DNA from: Desulfosarcina sp963705435
GTDB taxonomy: Bacteria > Desulfobacterota > Desulfobacteria > Desulfobacterales > Desulfosarcinaceae
DNA: 64,000 nucleotides
Direction of reading: 5' to 3'
NCBI GenBank assembly: GCA_963705435.1
Contig: CAVPJR010000025.1
Span: 124,001-188,000 of the forward strand
The position numbers and the translations under genes were made by a program. Shown here one piece after another: positions 45,199 to 53,764 of this stretch; the first letter of the stretch is position 1; every line of letters begins with the position of its first letter. Under the pieces are notes generated by a model, which was not told the DNA's origin, did not search any database, and saw only the letters and a program-made list of their open reading frames with translations.

Positions 45199-46575
45199 AT
45201 GAAAAATGACACCCCCCCACAATCGGTCCTTGTAGTCGACGACGACCGAAATGTACTGGAGGTGCTGGATGCCCGACTGTCCAGCTGCGGGCTCACCGTT
45301 TACAAGGCGGATGGCGGACGCAAGGCGCTTCAGATCCTCAAGACCCGCCGAATCGATCTGGTGGTGTCCGATATAAAAATGCCCGAGATGGATGGCATGG
45401 CCCTGTTGTCGGAAATCATCCAGATACAACCCGGGCTGCCGGTTATCTTTCTGACCGCCTATGCCAACGTTGCCGATGCGGTGAAAGCGGTCAAATCCGG
45501 TGCTGTGGACTACGTCGAAAAGCCTTTTGACGGCAAAGCCCTGACTGAAAAAATCCTGCTGATGCTCTTGGAATGCCAGGACGCGGACCCGCTCCAGGCC
45601 GTCGATCCGGTTGCGGAAACGGACACCGACGACCAGGTAAAAAGTCCTGCCATGAAGAATCTGCATGGTCTGGTTAAAAAAGTGGCCCGAAGCAGCGTCA
45701 ACGTCCTGATTCTCGGGGAAAGCGGGGTGGGAAAAGAGCGCATCGCCAACCGGATCCACCAGCTGGGCCACCGGCGGAAGAAACCGTTTGTCGTGGTCGA
45801 TTGCGGAGCCACACCCGCCGGTCTTCTGGAAAGTGAACTCTTTGGCCACGTCAAGGGGTCATTCACCCATGCCGTAAACGACAAGAAGGGGCTCATCGAA
45901 ACGGCGGATACCGGGACGCTGTTCCTTGACGAAATCGGCAACATCTCCCATGAAATGCAGATCCGGTTGCTCCGGTTTATCGAAGACCGGACCATCCGGC
46001 CTATCGGCGGGCTTAAGGGAACCCCCGTGGATTGCCGAATCATCGCGGCCACCAATGCCGATCTGGGTGAAGCCATCAAGACCGGTCGGTTCCGGGAAGA
46101 CCTGTTTTTCCGCCTCAGGGTGGTGACCTTGACCATTCCCCCGCTGCGGGAGCGAAAAGCGGATATCCCTTTTTTAGTCGACCACTTCACCCGACAATAC
46201 TGCAGCCAGCACGGTGTGGAGATGGTTCGCGTCCTTGAAGACACAATGGACTGGCTTTGTGACTACGCGTGGCCCGGTAATGTTCGGGAATTGAAAAACG
46301 CCATCGAGGGGGGCATCGTCATGTGCCGAGACCACGTGCTTCGGCCGGAAGATTTTCATGTGGCCGGCATAACGGAAACCTGCACCGAGAATCTGGCCGG
46401 TGCCGATTGCCTCTCTCTTGAAGCGAGCGAAAAGAACACCATCCTGCGGGCCTTGGAACAGACCGGTGGGGTTCAAAAAGAGGCCGCCGAGGTGTTGGGC
46501 ATCAGTCGTCGCGCCATCCACTACAAAATCAAAAAATATGGCATTGACGCCGGAAGTATCAAGGCCAGGCACTGA
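45199..46575 (+). CDS. Sigma-54-type response regulator, QseF/GlrR-like, with altered GAFTGA loop
   Basis: 458 residues. REC domain (1-120) with phospho-acceptor Asp 58 in DLVVSDIKMPEMDG. AAA+ domain (about 150-385) with GESGVGKE (Walker A) and GTLFLDEIG (Walker B). C-terminal Fis-type HTH (GVQKEAAEVLGISRRAIHYK). The loop that contacts sigma-54, GAFTGA in canonical activators, reads GSFTHA here (GHVKGSFTHAV). The invariant Thr is kept, but the change may weaken or alter sigma-54 activation. It is the last gene of the kinase-lipoprotein-regulator operon. Confidence 0.88.
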   Translation: MKNDTPPQSVLVVDDDRNVLEVLDARLSSCGLTVYKADGGRKALQILKTRRIDLVVSDIKMPEMDGMALLSEIIQIQPGLPVIFLTAYANVADAVKAVKSGAVDYVEKPFDGKALTEKILLMLLECQDADPLQAVDPVAETDTDDQVKSPAMKNLHGLVKKVARSSVNVLILGESGVGKERIANRIHQLGHRRKKPFVVVDCGATPAGLLESELFGHVKGSFTHAVNDKKGLIETADTGTLFLDEIGNISHEMQIRLLRFIEDRTIRPIGGLKGTPVDCRIIAATNADLGEAIKTGRFREDLFFRLRVVTLTIPPLRERKADIPFLVDHFTRQYCSQHGVEMVRVLEDTMDWLCDYAWPGNVRELKNAIEGGIVMCRDHVLRPEDFHVAGITETCTENLAGADCLSLEASEKNTILRALEQTGGVQKEAAEVLGISRRAIHYKIKKYGIDAGSIKARH

Positions 46576-46689
46576 CCCCCCGGACCAACCCGCCCTGCAC
46601 TGTAACCGAATCCCCCCCCTTGTCTCTTTAGCGCCGTGGCAAAAAACCAATGGACATCACCCATATAAACACATATGAAAGGGAAAAAG

Positions 46690-46854
46690 ATGAAGGAAAT
46701 ATTGATCTTGCTGGCGGTCGTGGGCGTCTGGATCCTTCTTCAGGCCTATATACTGCCGAAACTGGGTATCTCTACCTGAATGAGTGATGCCTGTCAGGTG
46801 ACAGACAAGAAAACCAATGCCGAACCCGTCGCAGAAAACGAAAAACGACGATAA
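46690..46854 (+). CDS. Putative small membrane selenoprotein (in-frame TGA at 46777)
   Basis: The frame MKEILILLAVVGVWILLQAY then ILPKLGIST is one hydrophobic helix followed by a TGA. Directly after the TGA the same frame continues as MSDACQVTDKKTNAEPV to a TAA at 46852. Eleven bases after the TGA stand CTGTC-AGGT-GACAG, a perfect 5-bp stem with an AGGU loop. This is the spacing and G-G-U loop expected of a bacterial SECIS, so the TGA may encode selenocysteine (residue 30, in TUMSDAC). If not, it is a 29-residue membrane peptide. An upstream ATG at 46675 is in frame. The ribosome site AAGGA of the following sigma gene begins just after the TAA. Confidence 0.5.
46791..46804 (+). promoter_or_regulatory. 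Candidate bSECIS hairpin
   Basis: Stem CTGTC/GACAG with loop AGGT starts 12 bases after the TGA at 46777-46779. Bacterial SECIS elements sit 16-37 bases after the UGA with a short apical loop containing G-G-U; the loop here begins at base 17. Small size and possible chance occurrence keep confidence moderate. Confidence 0.45.
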
Positions 46855-47428
46855 GGATAGCGAATTGGTCCGGGCGATCAACGACGGCCGTCAGGATCTC
46901 TTTTATGAATTGGTCAATCGTTATGAGAAAAGCCTGTACAACTTTGGCCTGAGAATGTGCGATAACCCCAGTGACGCCGAAGACATGGTGCAGGACACCT
47001 TCTTGAATGTCTTTAAATACCTCGAGGGGTTTCGATATGAAACCAAATTCAGGAACTGGCTGTACCGGGTCGCCACCAGCGCCTGCCTGAAAAAAAAACG
47101 CCGATCCAAGTATGCACCCGATAGAGAACTCCCTTTGGACGAATTTCTTCCGGCAGACGAATCGGCCGTATCTGTGGACCTGCCTCGCTGGGCGTCCCAG
47201 CCTCTGGATCAGGTGCTTGATGGGGAACTGGCCGGCGTCATCCGACAAGCGCTGCTGGACCTTCCGGAAAAGTACCGGCTGGTAGTTGTTTTGCGGGACG
47301 TGGAAGGGTTCACCACTCAAGAAACGGCTGAGATACTGGACCTGACCCCCACCAACATCAAAGTACGCCTGCACCGGGCAAGGCTTTTTCTCAGAGAAGC
47401 CTTGAAATCTTATTATGAAACAGACTGA
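46817..47428 (+). CDS. ECF-type RNA polymerase sigma factor
   Basis: Up to 203 residues. Region 2 spans about residues 20-95: YELVNRYEKSLYNFGLRM, then NPSDAEDMVQDTFLNVFKYL and FRNWLYRVATSACLKKKRR, the -10 recognition helix. Region 4 spans about 140-200: LPEKYRLVVVLRDVEGFTTQ and then ILDLTPTNIKVRLHRARLFL. The annotated ATG at 46817 would overlap the preceding frame. A TTG at 46865 with AAGGA seven bases upstream is a likely alternative start that avoids this. Its stop overlaps the anti-sigma gene by 14 bases. Confidence 0.92.
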   Translation: MPNPSQKTKNDDKDSELVRAINDGRQDLFYELVNRYEKSLYNFGLRMCDNPSDAEDMVQDTFLNVFKYLEGFRYETKFRNWLYRVATSACLKKKRRSKYAPDRELPLDEFLPADESAVSVDLPRWASQPLDQVLDGELAGVIRQALLDLPEKYRLVVVLRDVEGFTTQETAEILDLTPTNIKVRLHRARLFLREALKSYYETD

Positions 47429-47684
47429 CCCGCACCATTCCCATGAAAACTGCCTGGCGCTGTTCGAACGGCTTTCCGAGTATATCGACAGGGAACTGGA
47501 CGCACCCACCTGCAAGGATATAGAAGCACACATCAAGGCGTGCAAACCCTGTCAGGTCTGCCTGGAGACACTGAAACAAACGGTGGCGTTGTGCAGGAAC
47601 CTCGAACGCCGTCAGGTGCCGGAGACCTTTTCCCTGAAATTGAAGAGCGCCATCTTCGACCTGGTAGACAAAAAAGCCGACTGA
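47415..47684 (+). CDS. Zinc-finger anti-sigma factor
   Basis: An 89-residue cytosolic protein with the ZAS zinc motif: His and cysteines in EAHIKACKPCQVC (H-x3-C-x2-C), preceded by FERLSEYIDRELDAPTCKDI. It overlaps the sigma-factor gene by 14 bases and so is translationally coupled. It has no membrane segment, which favours a soluble redox- or zinc-responsive anti-sigma factor like RsrA or ChrR rather than a membrane-signal one. Confidence 0.85.
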   Translation: MKQTDPHHSHENCLALFERLSEYIDRELDAPTCKDIEAHIKACKPCQVCLETLKQTVALCRNLERRQVPETFSLKLKSAIFDLVDKKAD

Positions 47685-48162
47685 ATGCAGCGCGGTTCAC
47701 CTTCCCGCCTCATGTGTGGCCGATTCTTTTTTCCATCTTCCACGCTGGACGCTCCTGGCGTCCATCACCCCTTGCAGCCCGGACGATTGTGACCGTATCG
47801 GAATGTATCAACTGTGTAAACATTTTCATAGTTAAATGGACGGTTGTGGCGTGTGCTCCATAGCTTTTCTGATGAAATCCCCTGCGCTTGAGGAACGCAA
47901 GAATGCCGGCAGGACAGCGCATAGAAAAATAACCCGTTGATAACATTTATTTATATTTCATTCCAACGAATAAGACCGGTGGTTTTCGTTCGTTGGCACC
48001 TTCATTGCTCTGTCAACAGGGAGTCATTTAATAAAGGTTGAGCCCGATTGAGCGATGGCCGGCTATCAGCCGTCCGGGGTCATTCAGAGGCCTCGTTGAC
48101 AAGTTTGCATAATCGCCATGGACTTTGCGCGGGTTTACCTGCTGAACAGATGAGATATTTCA
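47685..48162. other. Intergenic region upstream of the HDOD kinase
   Basis: About 480 bases with no supported gene. It is AT-rich around 47940-47970 and contains the sigma-54 promoter listed separately. No terminator for the sigma/anti-sigma pair was recognised. Confidence 0.5.
47994..48009 (+). promoter_or_regulatory. Sigma-54 promoter candidate (-24/-12)
   Basis: TGGCACCTTCATTGCT has GG and GC exactly ten bases apart and fits TGGCAY-N5-TTGCW. It would start transcription about 140 bases before the HDOD kinase gene. The sigma-54-type regulator at 45199 lies close by. Confidence 0.55.
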
Positions 48163-50337
48163 ATGGGACTGGCAGTCGCTGTGCGCATCGCTTCAGAATT
48201 CACTGGCAGGTTGCAGCTTACTGTTTTCCCATATCTGTTAGAACGCCTCATCCACGTCCGCCATGATCCATCCATCGCCCTGCTCGACCTATCCCGGCTC
48301 ATCAGAATGGATCCGGCGTTTTGCTTCCTGGCCATACGCCTCGACCGGTCCATGCGTTCGAATACGACAGCGGCGGATCCCTGCGGCATTGACGACGTGG
48401 TCAGCCGCATCGGGTTGGCCGGCATCGATGCCATTACGACCCAAGCCATAGCCGATCAGGCACTAAACGGCATCCACCATCGCCAGGGCTTGGCGCTTGG
48501 ATGGTTGTGGCGGCATTGCCTCACCACGGCCCTGCTGGCACAAGGGCTGGCACTGACGCTGGACTATCGTCCCGTGGAGGATGCCTATACCGCCGGCCTG
48601 CTTCACGACATCGGCAAACTGGCCCTATTCGCGCGAACACCGGCAGCATGTGCCCCCATGCTGACCGACTCTGCTGAGGCGCTCCCATTGCTCAAAGCAG
48701 AGGAACAGGTTGCCGGATCAGACCATGGCCGAATCGGTGCGCAGTTGATTCGCCGAAACACCGAGGCATGGTTTGCAGCAGATACGGCCGAGTACCACAC
48801 CGCCAGCCCGTCAGCGGTTGTCAACGCCCTCCCACTGGTTCAGATGGTGTGGTCGGCCAACCGATTGGCAGTCGAGCCGCATCCGCCATCCGAGGCCTAT
48901 CAGACGGTTTCCAGCCTTTTGAACCTGGATGCCCAGCAACTGAATCGTCTTTCCCGAGCAGCTCAGGAGCAGGCCCTGATGGTGGCAAACGAACTCGGCG
49001 GCATGCCTGACCTGCCGGAAAAAGGCTGGACCATCGAACCGATCACAGTTCCCCTGAGCCAAACGATCAAAATCAGCACCGTCTTGTCCAGCGTTTATCA
49101 GAATTTGCTGACGGTGACCGGCCGTAGTGCGATCATGCGGGTATTGCGGCAAAGTCTCAGCGTCTTTTTGGGTATCGACGCCCTGATCATGGTTGACCAT
49201 GATGCCGACAGCAATCTTTTGATCGGACGTTTCGCCGCAGGGAACAACTTGCCGCGCCGCATCGATCGGCTGCACATTCCCCTGACCGCATCGGACTGCC
49301 TGCCAGTCATCAGTCATGTCAGTGGTGAAACGGTGAATTCATTTTCAGCAGCCCAAAGGAGAAGACTGACCATCATCGACCAACAACTCATTGCCTACAT
49401 GCAAAAAGAGGGCATCGTCTGCATGCCGATCCGATCGAGCAGCGGCGACGGCAGTGCGATGTTGCTCCTGGGAATCGATGCCGTCGAATGGCCATGGGTC
49501 GAGCAACAGACGACGCTGTTGAAGGCCATTGTGGCTGCCGTGAGCGGGGCGCTGGAACGAGAACGGCAACGCTACGATCAAAGGGACGGGCGGGCGGCGG
49601 ATCGCGCTGCAGCGGCCTTGTCAAAAACACGTAAAATCGTTCATGAAATCAACAACCCGTTGAGTATCATCAAAAACTATCTCAAGGTCTTGACCCTGCG
49701 CACCGATGACCAATCATCGGCCAAAGAAGAGCTCCGCATTATCGATGAGGAGATCAACCGTGTGACCGGGCTGATAAAATCCCTGGCATTACCGTCAGAA
49801 CGCATTCCCATAGGCCTTGAAACCGTTGACGTGAATGCAACGATCACCGACATTCTGGGGCTGTTCCGTGAAAGCCTTCCCGGCGATACGGCCATCGTCC
49901 TGGAGCAGGATCTGGATGCGCACATCCCAGCCATCGCATCGGATCGGGACCGGCTGAAGCAGGCATTGATTAACCTGCTGAAAAATGCGATAGAAGCGAT
50001 GCCCGATGGCGGAACCGTTCAGGTGATCAGCCGCATGCTGGAAGCCCCTTCCCGGCCATTCGGCAGCACAGAAAAAGCGGGCCATATCAAAATCAGCGTC
50101 TGTGACGACGGCCCGGGTATTGACGAAGCGATCAAAAATGACCTATTTAAGGTTAATGTGACTTCGAAGACGGGTCACGACGGGCTGGGGCTGTCCATCG
50201 TCCATGAGGCGGTGACCCACCTCAAAGGCTTCCTGCTGTGCGAAAGCACCCCGGGCAGGGGAACCTGTTTTCACATCGAACTGCCCACCGGCGACAATGA
50301 GACGGAAAACAGAACTGCACTGGACTCAGCCTCTTAG
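48163..50337 (+). CDS. HDOD-domain sensor histidine kinase
   Basis: 724 residues, no membrane segment. N-terminal HDOD/HD-related domain (about 20-270) with GLLHDIGKLALFAR. A GAF-like middle (about 300-470) includes SVFLGIDALIMVDHDADSN. HisKA has TRKIVHEINNPLSIIKNYLK. HATPase has QALINLLKNAIEAMPDGG and CDDGPGI...GHDGLGLSIVHEAV. It lacks its own receiver and is followed nine bases later by the hybrid regulator, a probable partner. HDOD domains in kinases are thought to sense or bind nucleotide signals; the ligand is unknown. Confidence 0.9.
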   Translation: MGLAVAVRIASEFTGRLQLTVFPYLLERLIHVRHDPSIALLDLSRLIRMDPAFCFLAIRLDRSMRSNTTAADPCGIDDVVSRIGLAGIDAITTQAIADQALNGIHHRQGLALGWLWRHCLTTALLAQGLALTLDYRPVEDAYTAGLLHDIGKLALFARTPAACAPMLTDSAEALPLLKAEEQVAGSDHGRIGAQLIRRNTEAWFAADTAEYHTASPSAVVNALPLVQMVWSANRLAVEPHPPSEAYQTVSSLLNLDAQQLNRLSRAAQEQALMVANELGGMPDLPEKGWTIEPITVPLSQTIKISTVLSSVYQNLLTVTGRSAIMRVLRQSLSVFLGIDALIMVDHDADSNLLIGRFAAGNNLPRRIDRLHIPLTASDCLPVISHVSGETVNSFSAAQRRRLTIIDQQLIAYMQKEGIVCMPIRSSSGDGSAMLLLGIDAVEWPWVEQQTTLLKAIVAAVSGALERERQRYDQRDGRAADRAAAALSKTRKIVHEINNPLSIIKNYLKVLTLRTDDQSSAKEELRIIDEEINRVTGLIKSLALPSERIPIGLETVDVNATITDILGLFRESLPGDTAIVLEQDLDAHIPAIASDRDRLKQALINLLKNAIEAMPDGGTVQVISRMLEAPSRPFGSTEKAGHIKISVCDDGPGIDEAIKNDLFKVNVTSKTGHDGLGLSIVHEAVTHLKGFLLCESTPGRGTCFHIELPTGDNETENRTALDSAS

Positions 50338-50346
50338 GAGCACTTC

Positions 50347-52284
50347 ATGGAGAACCGCCCGCGAATACTGATCTGCGACGATGAGCCCTTGATGACCGCG
50401 AGCACCAAGGCGGTCTTAGACAACGGCAACTACCAGGTTCAAATCACCAACAGCTCCCGCCACGCACTGACCCTCATCCATGCCGAGTCCCCCGACCTGG
50501 TCATCCTGGATGTCATGATGCCGGAGATGACCGGCTTTGAATTGCTCGACGCCGTTGACCGGGAGTGCTGCGACGCCGCCTTCATCATTGTCACCGGAGA
50601 GGCCTCCGTCGATTCGGCCATCAAGGCTATCCGCAAAGGGGCCAGCGATTATCTGAGAAAACCCTTCGAACCCGACGAGCTGTTCATCCGCGTGGAGAAC
50701 GTGCTGAGACAGCGGCAGATGAAAAAGGATAACGTGTGCGTCCTGGCCGAGAAACGGCAGCTTGAAAACCAACTGCGCCAGTCCCAGAAAATGGAGGCCA
50801 TCGGCACCCTGGCCGGCGGCATCGCCCACGACTTCAACAACGTGCTGAGCATCATTTTAGGCAATGCGGAACTGGCCCTGGCCGACATGCCCAGCGAAAA
50901 CCCCGCCCACCTGAACCTGGAACGGATTCTCACAGCCAGCCTGAGGGCACGGGAAATGATTCAGCAGTTGCTCAGCTTCAGCCGCAAGGAAGAATCCGGC
51001 TGCAAGCCGCTTCGTCTCAATAGCGTCATCACGGATTCACTCAAGCTGATGCGTGCCTCCCTGCCCACCAACATCTCCATCCAACGCGATATCTGCACAA
51101 CCGAATGCATCTCCATCGCCGACGCGACCCAGATTCACCAGATCATGCTCAACCTGTGCACCAATGCCGCGCATGCCATGGAACCCAGCGGCGGGGTACT
51201 GACCATCCGGCTGGATCCGGTGACGCTGGATAGCGCCGCCGCCGCCGATTTGGGTCTTTCCCCGGGCCGCTACGCCAGGCTGGTGGTCGGCGACACCGGC
51301 CACGGCATCGAAAAGGATATCATCGATCGGATTTTCGACCCCTATTTCACCACGAAGGAAACCGGCAAGGGCACGGGCATGGGCCTCTCCGTCGTTCATG
51401 GCATCATCAAGGGCTACGGCGGCGCCATAAGAGCCTTCAGTGGACCGGGCCGGTTCACGGAGTTTCACCTCTACCTGCCGAAGATGGACGCGATCATTGA
51501 TGCGGAACCGGCTATTTTCAACCAGCAGCAAATGACGGGCGGCCATGAGCATATCCTGATCGTGGATGATGAAGAGATGCTCGTGGACATGATGCGACAG
51601 GTGCTCGAGCAGCTGGGGTACACGGTAAGCGCATATACCGACAGTGCCGAGGCGCTCAAGGAATTTCTCGGCTGCCCCCGGCTCTACGACCTGCTGATCA
51701 CAGATATGACCATGCCCGGGATGACGGGCACCGGCCTGGCCAAGGCGGTGAAGGCCGTGCGCAATGACCTTCCCATTATTCTATGCACCGGGTATAATGA
51801 GCAGATCAGTCAGGAGAACGCTCAATCGTTGGGTATCCAGTCCTTGATCATGAAGCCCGTGGGCATGCAACAGCTGGCCGAAACCATCCGCAACGTGCTG
51901 ATGCCAGTCTCAGCGGAGCGTCGTAAAACCCCGCGATTTGGCGCCCCTGCAGGCACCTTCGTGATCTCCCGCACCTACCCTTACGAGCGGTTCAGCCTGG
52001 TGGACATCGGGGTGTCCGGACTGGCTTACAGCCACGAGATGGCATCGGTGCCGGGCCATCCATCCGACCAGCTTGCCATTATGACGCCTGACGGTGAAAT
52101 TTTGGTCAACGGCATCCGATGCAAAAACGTTTCCGATATTCCCGCCGACAGCGGCATCCCCGGCATCCCCCTCCCCGAAGCGGGCCAGGCCCGTCGCGGT
52201 GTGCGCTTCGAGGGCCTGACCCTGCTTCAGACGGAACTGATCGATCAGTTCATCCGAAACTACGCCACAGAACGCTTACCCTGA
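50347..52284 (+). CDS. Receiver - histidine kinase - receiver - PilZ hybrid
   Basis: 645 residues. REC1 (1-120) with VILDVMMPEMTGFELL. HisKA with LAGGIAHDFNNVLSIILGN. HATPase with IHQIMLNLCTNAAHAME and GKGTGMGLSVVHGIIKGYGG. REC2 (about 395-510) with LLITDMTMPGMTGTGLA. A C-terminal PilZ-like domain (about 520-640) has ERRKTPRFGAPAG and LVDIGVSGLAYSHE. Phosphotransfer thus ends in a c-di-GMP-type module inside one chain. It is co-transcribed with the HDOD kinase. Confidence 0.9.
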   Translation: MENRPRILICDDEPLMTASTKAVLDNGNYQVQITNSSRHALTLIHAESPDLVILDVMMPEMTGFELLDAVDRECCDAAFIIVTGEASVDSAIKAIRKGASDYLRKPFEPDELFIRVENVLRQRQMKKDNVCVLAEKRQLENQLRQSQKMEAIGTLAGGIAHDFNNVLSIILGNAELALADMPSENPAHLNLERILTASLRAREMIQQLLSFSRKEESGCKPLRLNSVITDSLKLMRASLPTNISIQRDICTTECISIADATQIHQIMLNLCTNAAHAMEPSGGVLTIRLDPVTLDSAAAADLGLSPGRYARLVVGDTGHGIEKDIIDRIFDPYFTTKETGKGTGMGLSVVHGIIKGYGGAIRAFSGPGRFTEFHLYLPKMDAIIDAEPAIFNQQQMTGGHEHILIVDDEEMLVDMMRQVLEQLGYTVSAYTDSAEALKEFLGCPRLYDLLITDMTMPGMTGTGLAKAVKAVRNDLPIILCTGYNEQISQENAQSLGIQSLIMKPVGMQQLAETIRNVLMPVSAERRKTPRFGAPAGTFVISRTYPYERFSLVDIGVSGLAYSHEMASVPGHPSDQLAIMTPDGEILVNGIRCKNVSDIPADSGIPGIPLPEAGQARRGVRFEGLTLLQTELIDQFIRNYATERLP

Positions 52285-52363
52285 TCCGGCCGGCCGATCG
52301 CATACCCGTTCAACGGCCGCCAAGGCGATATCCGTGGCGACCACCACCCTGCGGACGCCGCCG

Positions 52364-52969
52364 TCATCGGGCCTCTTCAAAGTACTGAACCTGATAGACC
52401 TGCACCGCCAGATCCCCTTTCCGCCATTGGTCGGCAGGCAGGCCGGCTTTCACGCACAGGTGGGAGAGGAACGGTTCCGGCTGGGGCAGTTGATCCCACA
52501 CCTGGGGCAAAAAAGTGGCACTGGCGAATCCACTATTGATGATCACCCCATCGAGACCGGGCCTCAGCCTGGCCAGCAGATCTTCAGCATCGGTGTAAGC
52601 CAGCGCGACCGGTTCGGAAAGCACACTCACCTCGATATGCACGGCTTCCAGTTCTTTTTTGCCCAAGGGGGAAAACCGCGGATCGTGGAGGGCCGCATTC
52701 AGTGCATTGACGCACACCCCCTCAGCAATGGGAGCGCTGGCCGACAGACTGCCGATGCATCCCCGCAGCTGGTTGTCGATCTTCAAGGTGACGAACGTGC
52801 CGCAGCGAGCCTGAAGCGCTTGATCCGATAGGCGCGTCTCCAGTCGTTGCGTATCGGCCGATGCGGTCGTTTCTCCGAAATGGCGAACCAGTGCCTGCCG
52901 GGCCAGGGCAACCAGGGCGGCCCCTTGTTCAGGGGTCAGCGGTCGACGGCTATCGTTTCGGTTTTGCAT
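52364..52969 (-). CDS. AMMECR1 family protein (AmmeMemoRadiSam system protein A)
   Basis: 201 residues. LRGCIGSLSASAPIAEGVC is the diagnostic motif of the AMMECR1 fold, and LNAALHDPRFSPLGKKELEAVHIEVSVLSEP and GFASATFLPQVWDQLPQPEPFL follow as expected. Its companion MEMO-type gene should precede it and a radical-SAM gene should lie nearby. Only a MEMO fragment remains, ending five bases upstream. Function in bacteria is unknown. Confidence 0.92.
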   Translation of the reverse strand: MQNRNDSRRPLTPEQGAALVALARQALVRHFGETTASADTQRLETRLSDQALQARCGTFVTLKIDNQLRGCIGSLSASAPIAEGVCVNALNAALHDPRFSPLGKKELEAVHIEVSVLSEPVALAYTDAEDLLARLRPGLDGVIINSGFASATFLPQVWDQLPQPEPFLSHLCVKAGLPADQWRKGDLAVQVYQVQYFEEAR

Positions 52970-52973
52970 AGGT

Positions 52974-53144
52974 TCATCTCCGTATCAGGTGATCGGGCCC
53001 CAACTGAACCACCCTGCCGAATCGGTCTCGGGCAATGGCCAGGGCGGTACGGGCAGCAGTGGTTCCGGAGTAGGCGTATCCGGCGTGGGGCATCATCAGG
53101 GCGTGCAACCGGGTGTGTGGACGATGCGCGGCATTCGAATTCTG
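52974..53144 (-). pseudogene. MEMO-family gene fragment
   Basis: 57 codons on the minus strand, ending at a TGA five bases before the AMMECR1 start, read HALMMPHAGYAYSGTTAART and RDRFGRVVQLGPDHLIRR. The PHAGYAYSG and LGPDH motifs are those of MEMO-like dioxygenase-superfamily proteins (AmmeMemoRadiSam protein B). Normal proteins have about 260 residues and begin with a PAVAGxFYP motif. Both ends are missing here and a TAA lies directly upstream, so this is a decayed copy. Confidence 0.7.
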
Positions 53145-53257
53145 TTATGATGGTAACCAATGACGGTGAAAAAAGAGATTGGCTGTAACCGGCCTATGTA
53201 AGAAGTACAATGGGGTAAAACGACGTGTCAAGCAATTTGCCGTGGGCCGGAATCCCT

Positions 53258-53644
53258 TCAGCCGGTAGTGCGGGAATCGACCGGCATCGATCGACTGTCA
53301 TCGGCGCCAACATCGGTCTGCCGCCAGTATCCAAGCAGTCCGTCATTATCCGGATCAATACCGAAGTAGTATCCGGGCGGCGCAAGGACCTTCATGAGGG
53401 GCAGTATCCGCGTACGGAAAAGGTTTTCCTTGAACTCACAACCGGCCGGCGTTCGACCCAGGTAGACCATATCGTACAGAGCTGATTCGATCCGGGCGGT
53501 CTCTTTGCGCATCTCATGCCCCAGATCGATTGAATAGAGAAACCCCAGGCAGTTGTCGATCAGGACGCCGATATCCCGGTCCATTCTGCTGATCAATTTG
53601 ACACGGTTGGTGATAAATCTTCTCACGACGGCATCTCCGGGCAT
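53258..53644 (-). CDS. Hypothetical protein
   Basis: About 128 residues, soluble, largely helical, with LIDNCLGFLYSIDLGHEMRK and the C-terminal GIDPDNDGLLGYWRQTDVG, which looks like a Ca-binding DxDxDG loop. A GTG at 53626 with GGAG upstream may be the real start. I do not recognise the family. It has no close operon partner; the alcohol dehydrogenase gene lies 120 bases upstream on the same strand. Confidence 0.55.
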   Translation of the reverse strand: MPGDAVVRRFITNRVKLISRMDRDIGVLIDNCLGFLYSIDLGHEMRKETARIESALYDMVYLGRTPAGCEFKENLFRTRILPLMKVLAPPGYYFGIDPDNDGLLGYWRQTDVGADDSRSMPVDSRTTG

Positions 53645-53764
53645 GCACGGGGCGCTGAGGGCTGCTCTGGATCAACTATTACGACGGCTGGCAATGGTAT
53701 CGGCAGCTTCCGGAATATGATGCAGCGGAATGTTGGGGTCGCCGCATGAAATAACCGTGCACCC

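Noticed and set aside
45124..45849. 241-codon minus-strand ORF
   Set aside because: Shadow of the sigma-54-type regulator gene on the plus strand.
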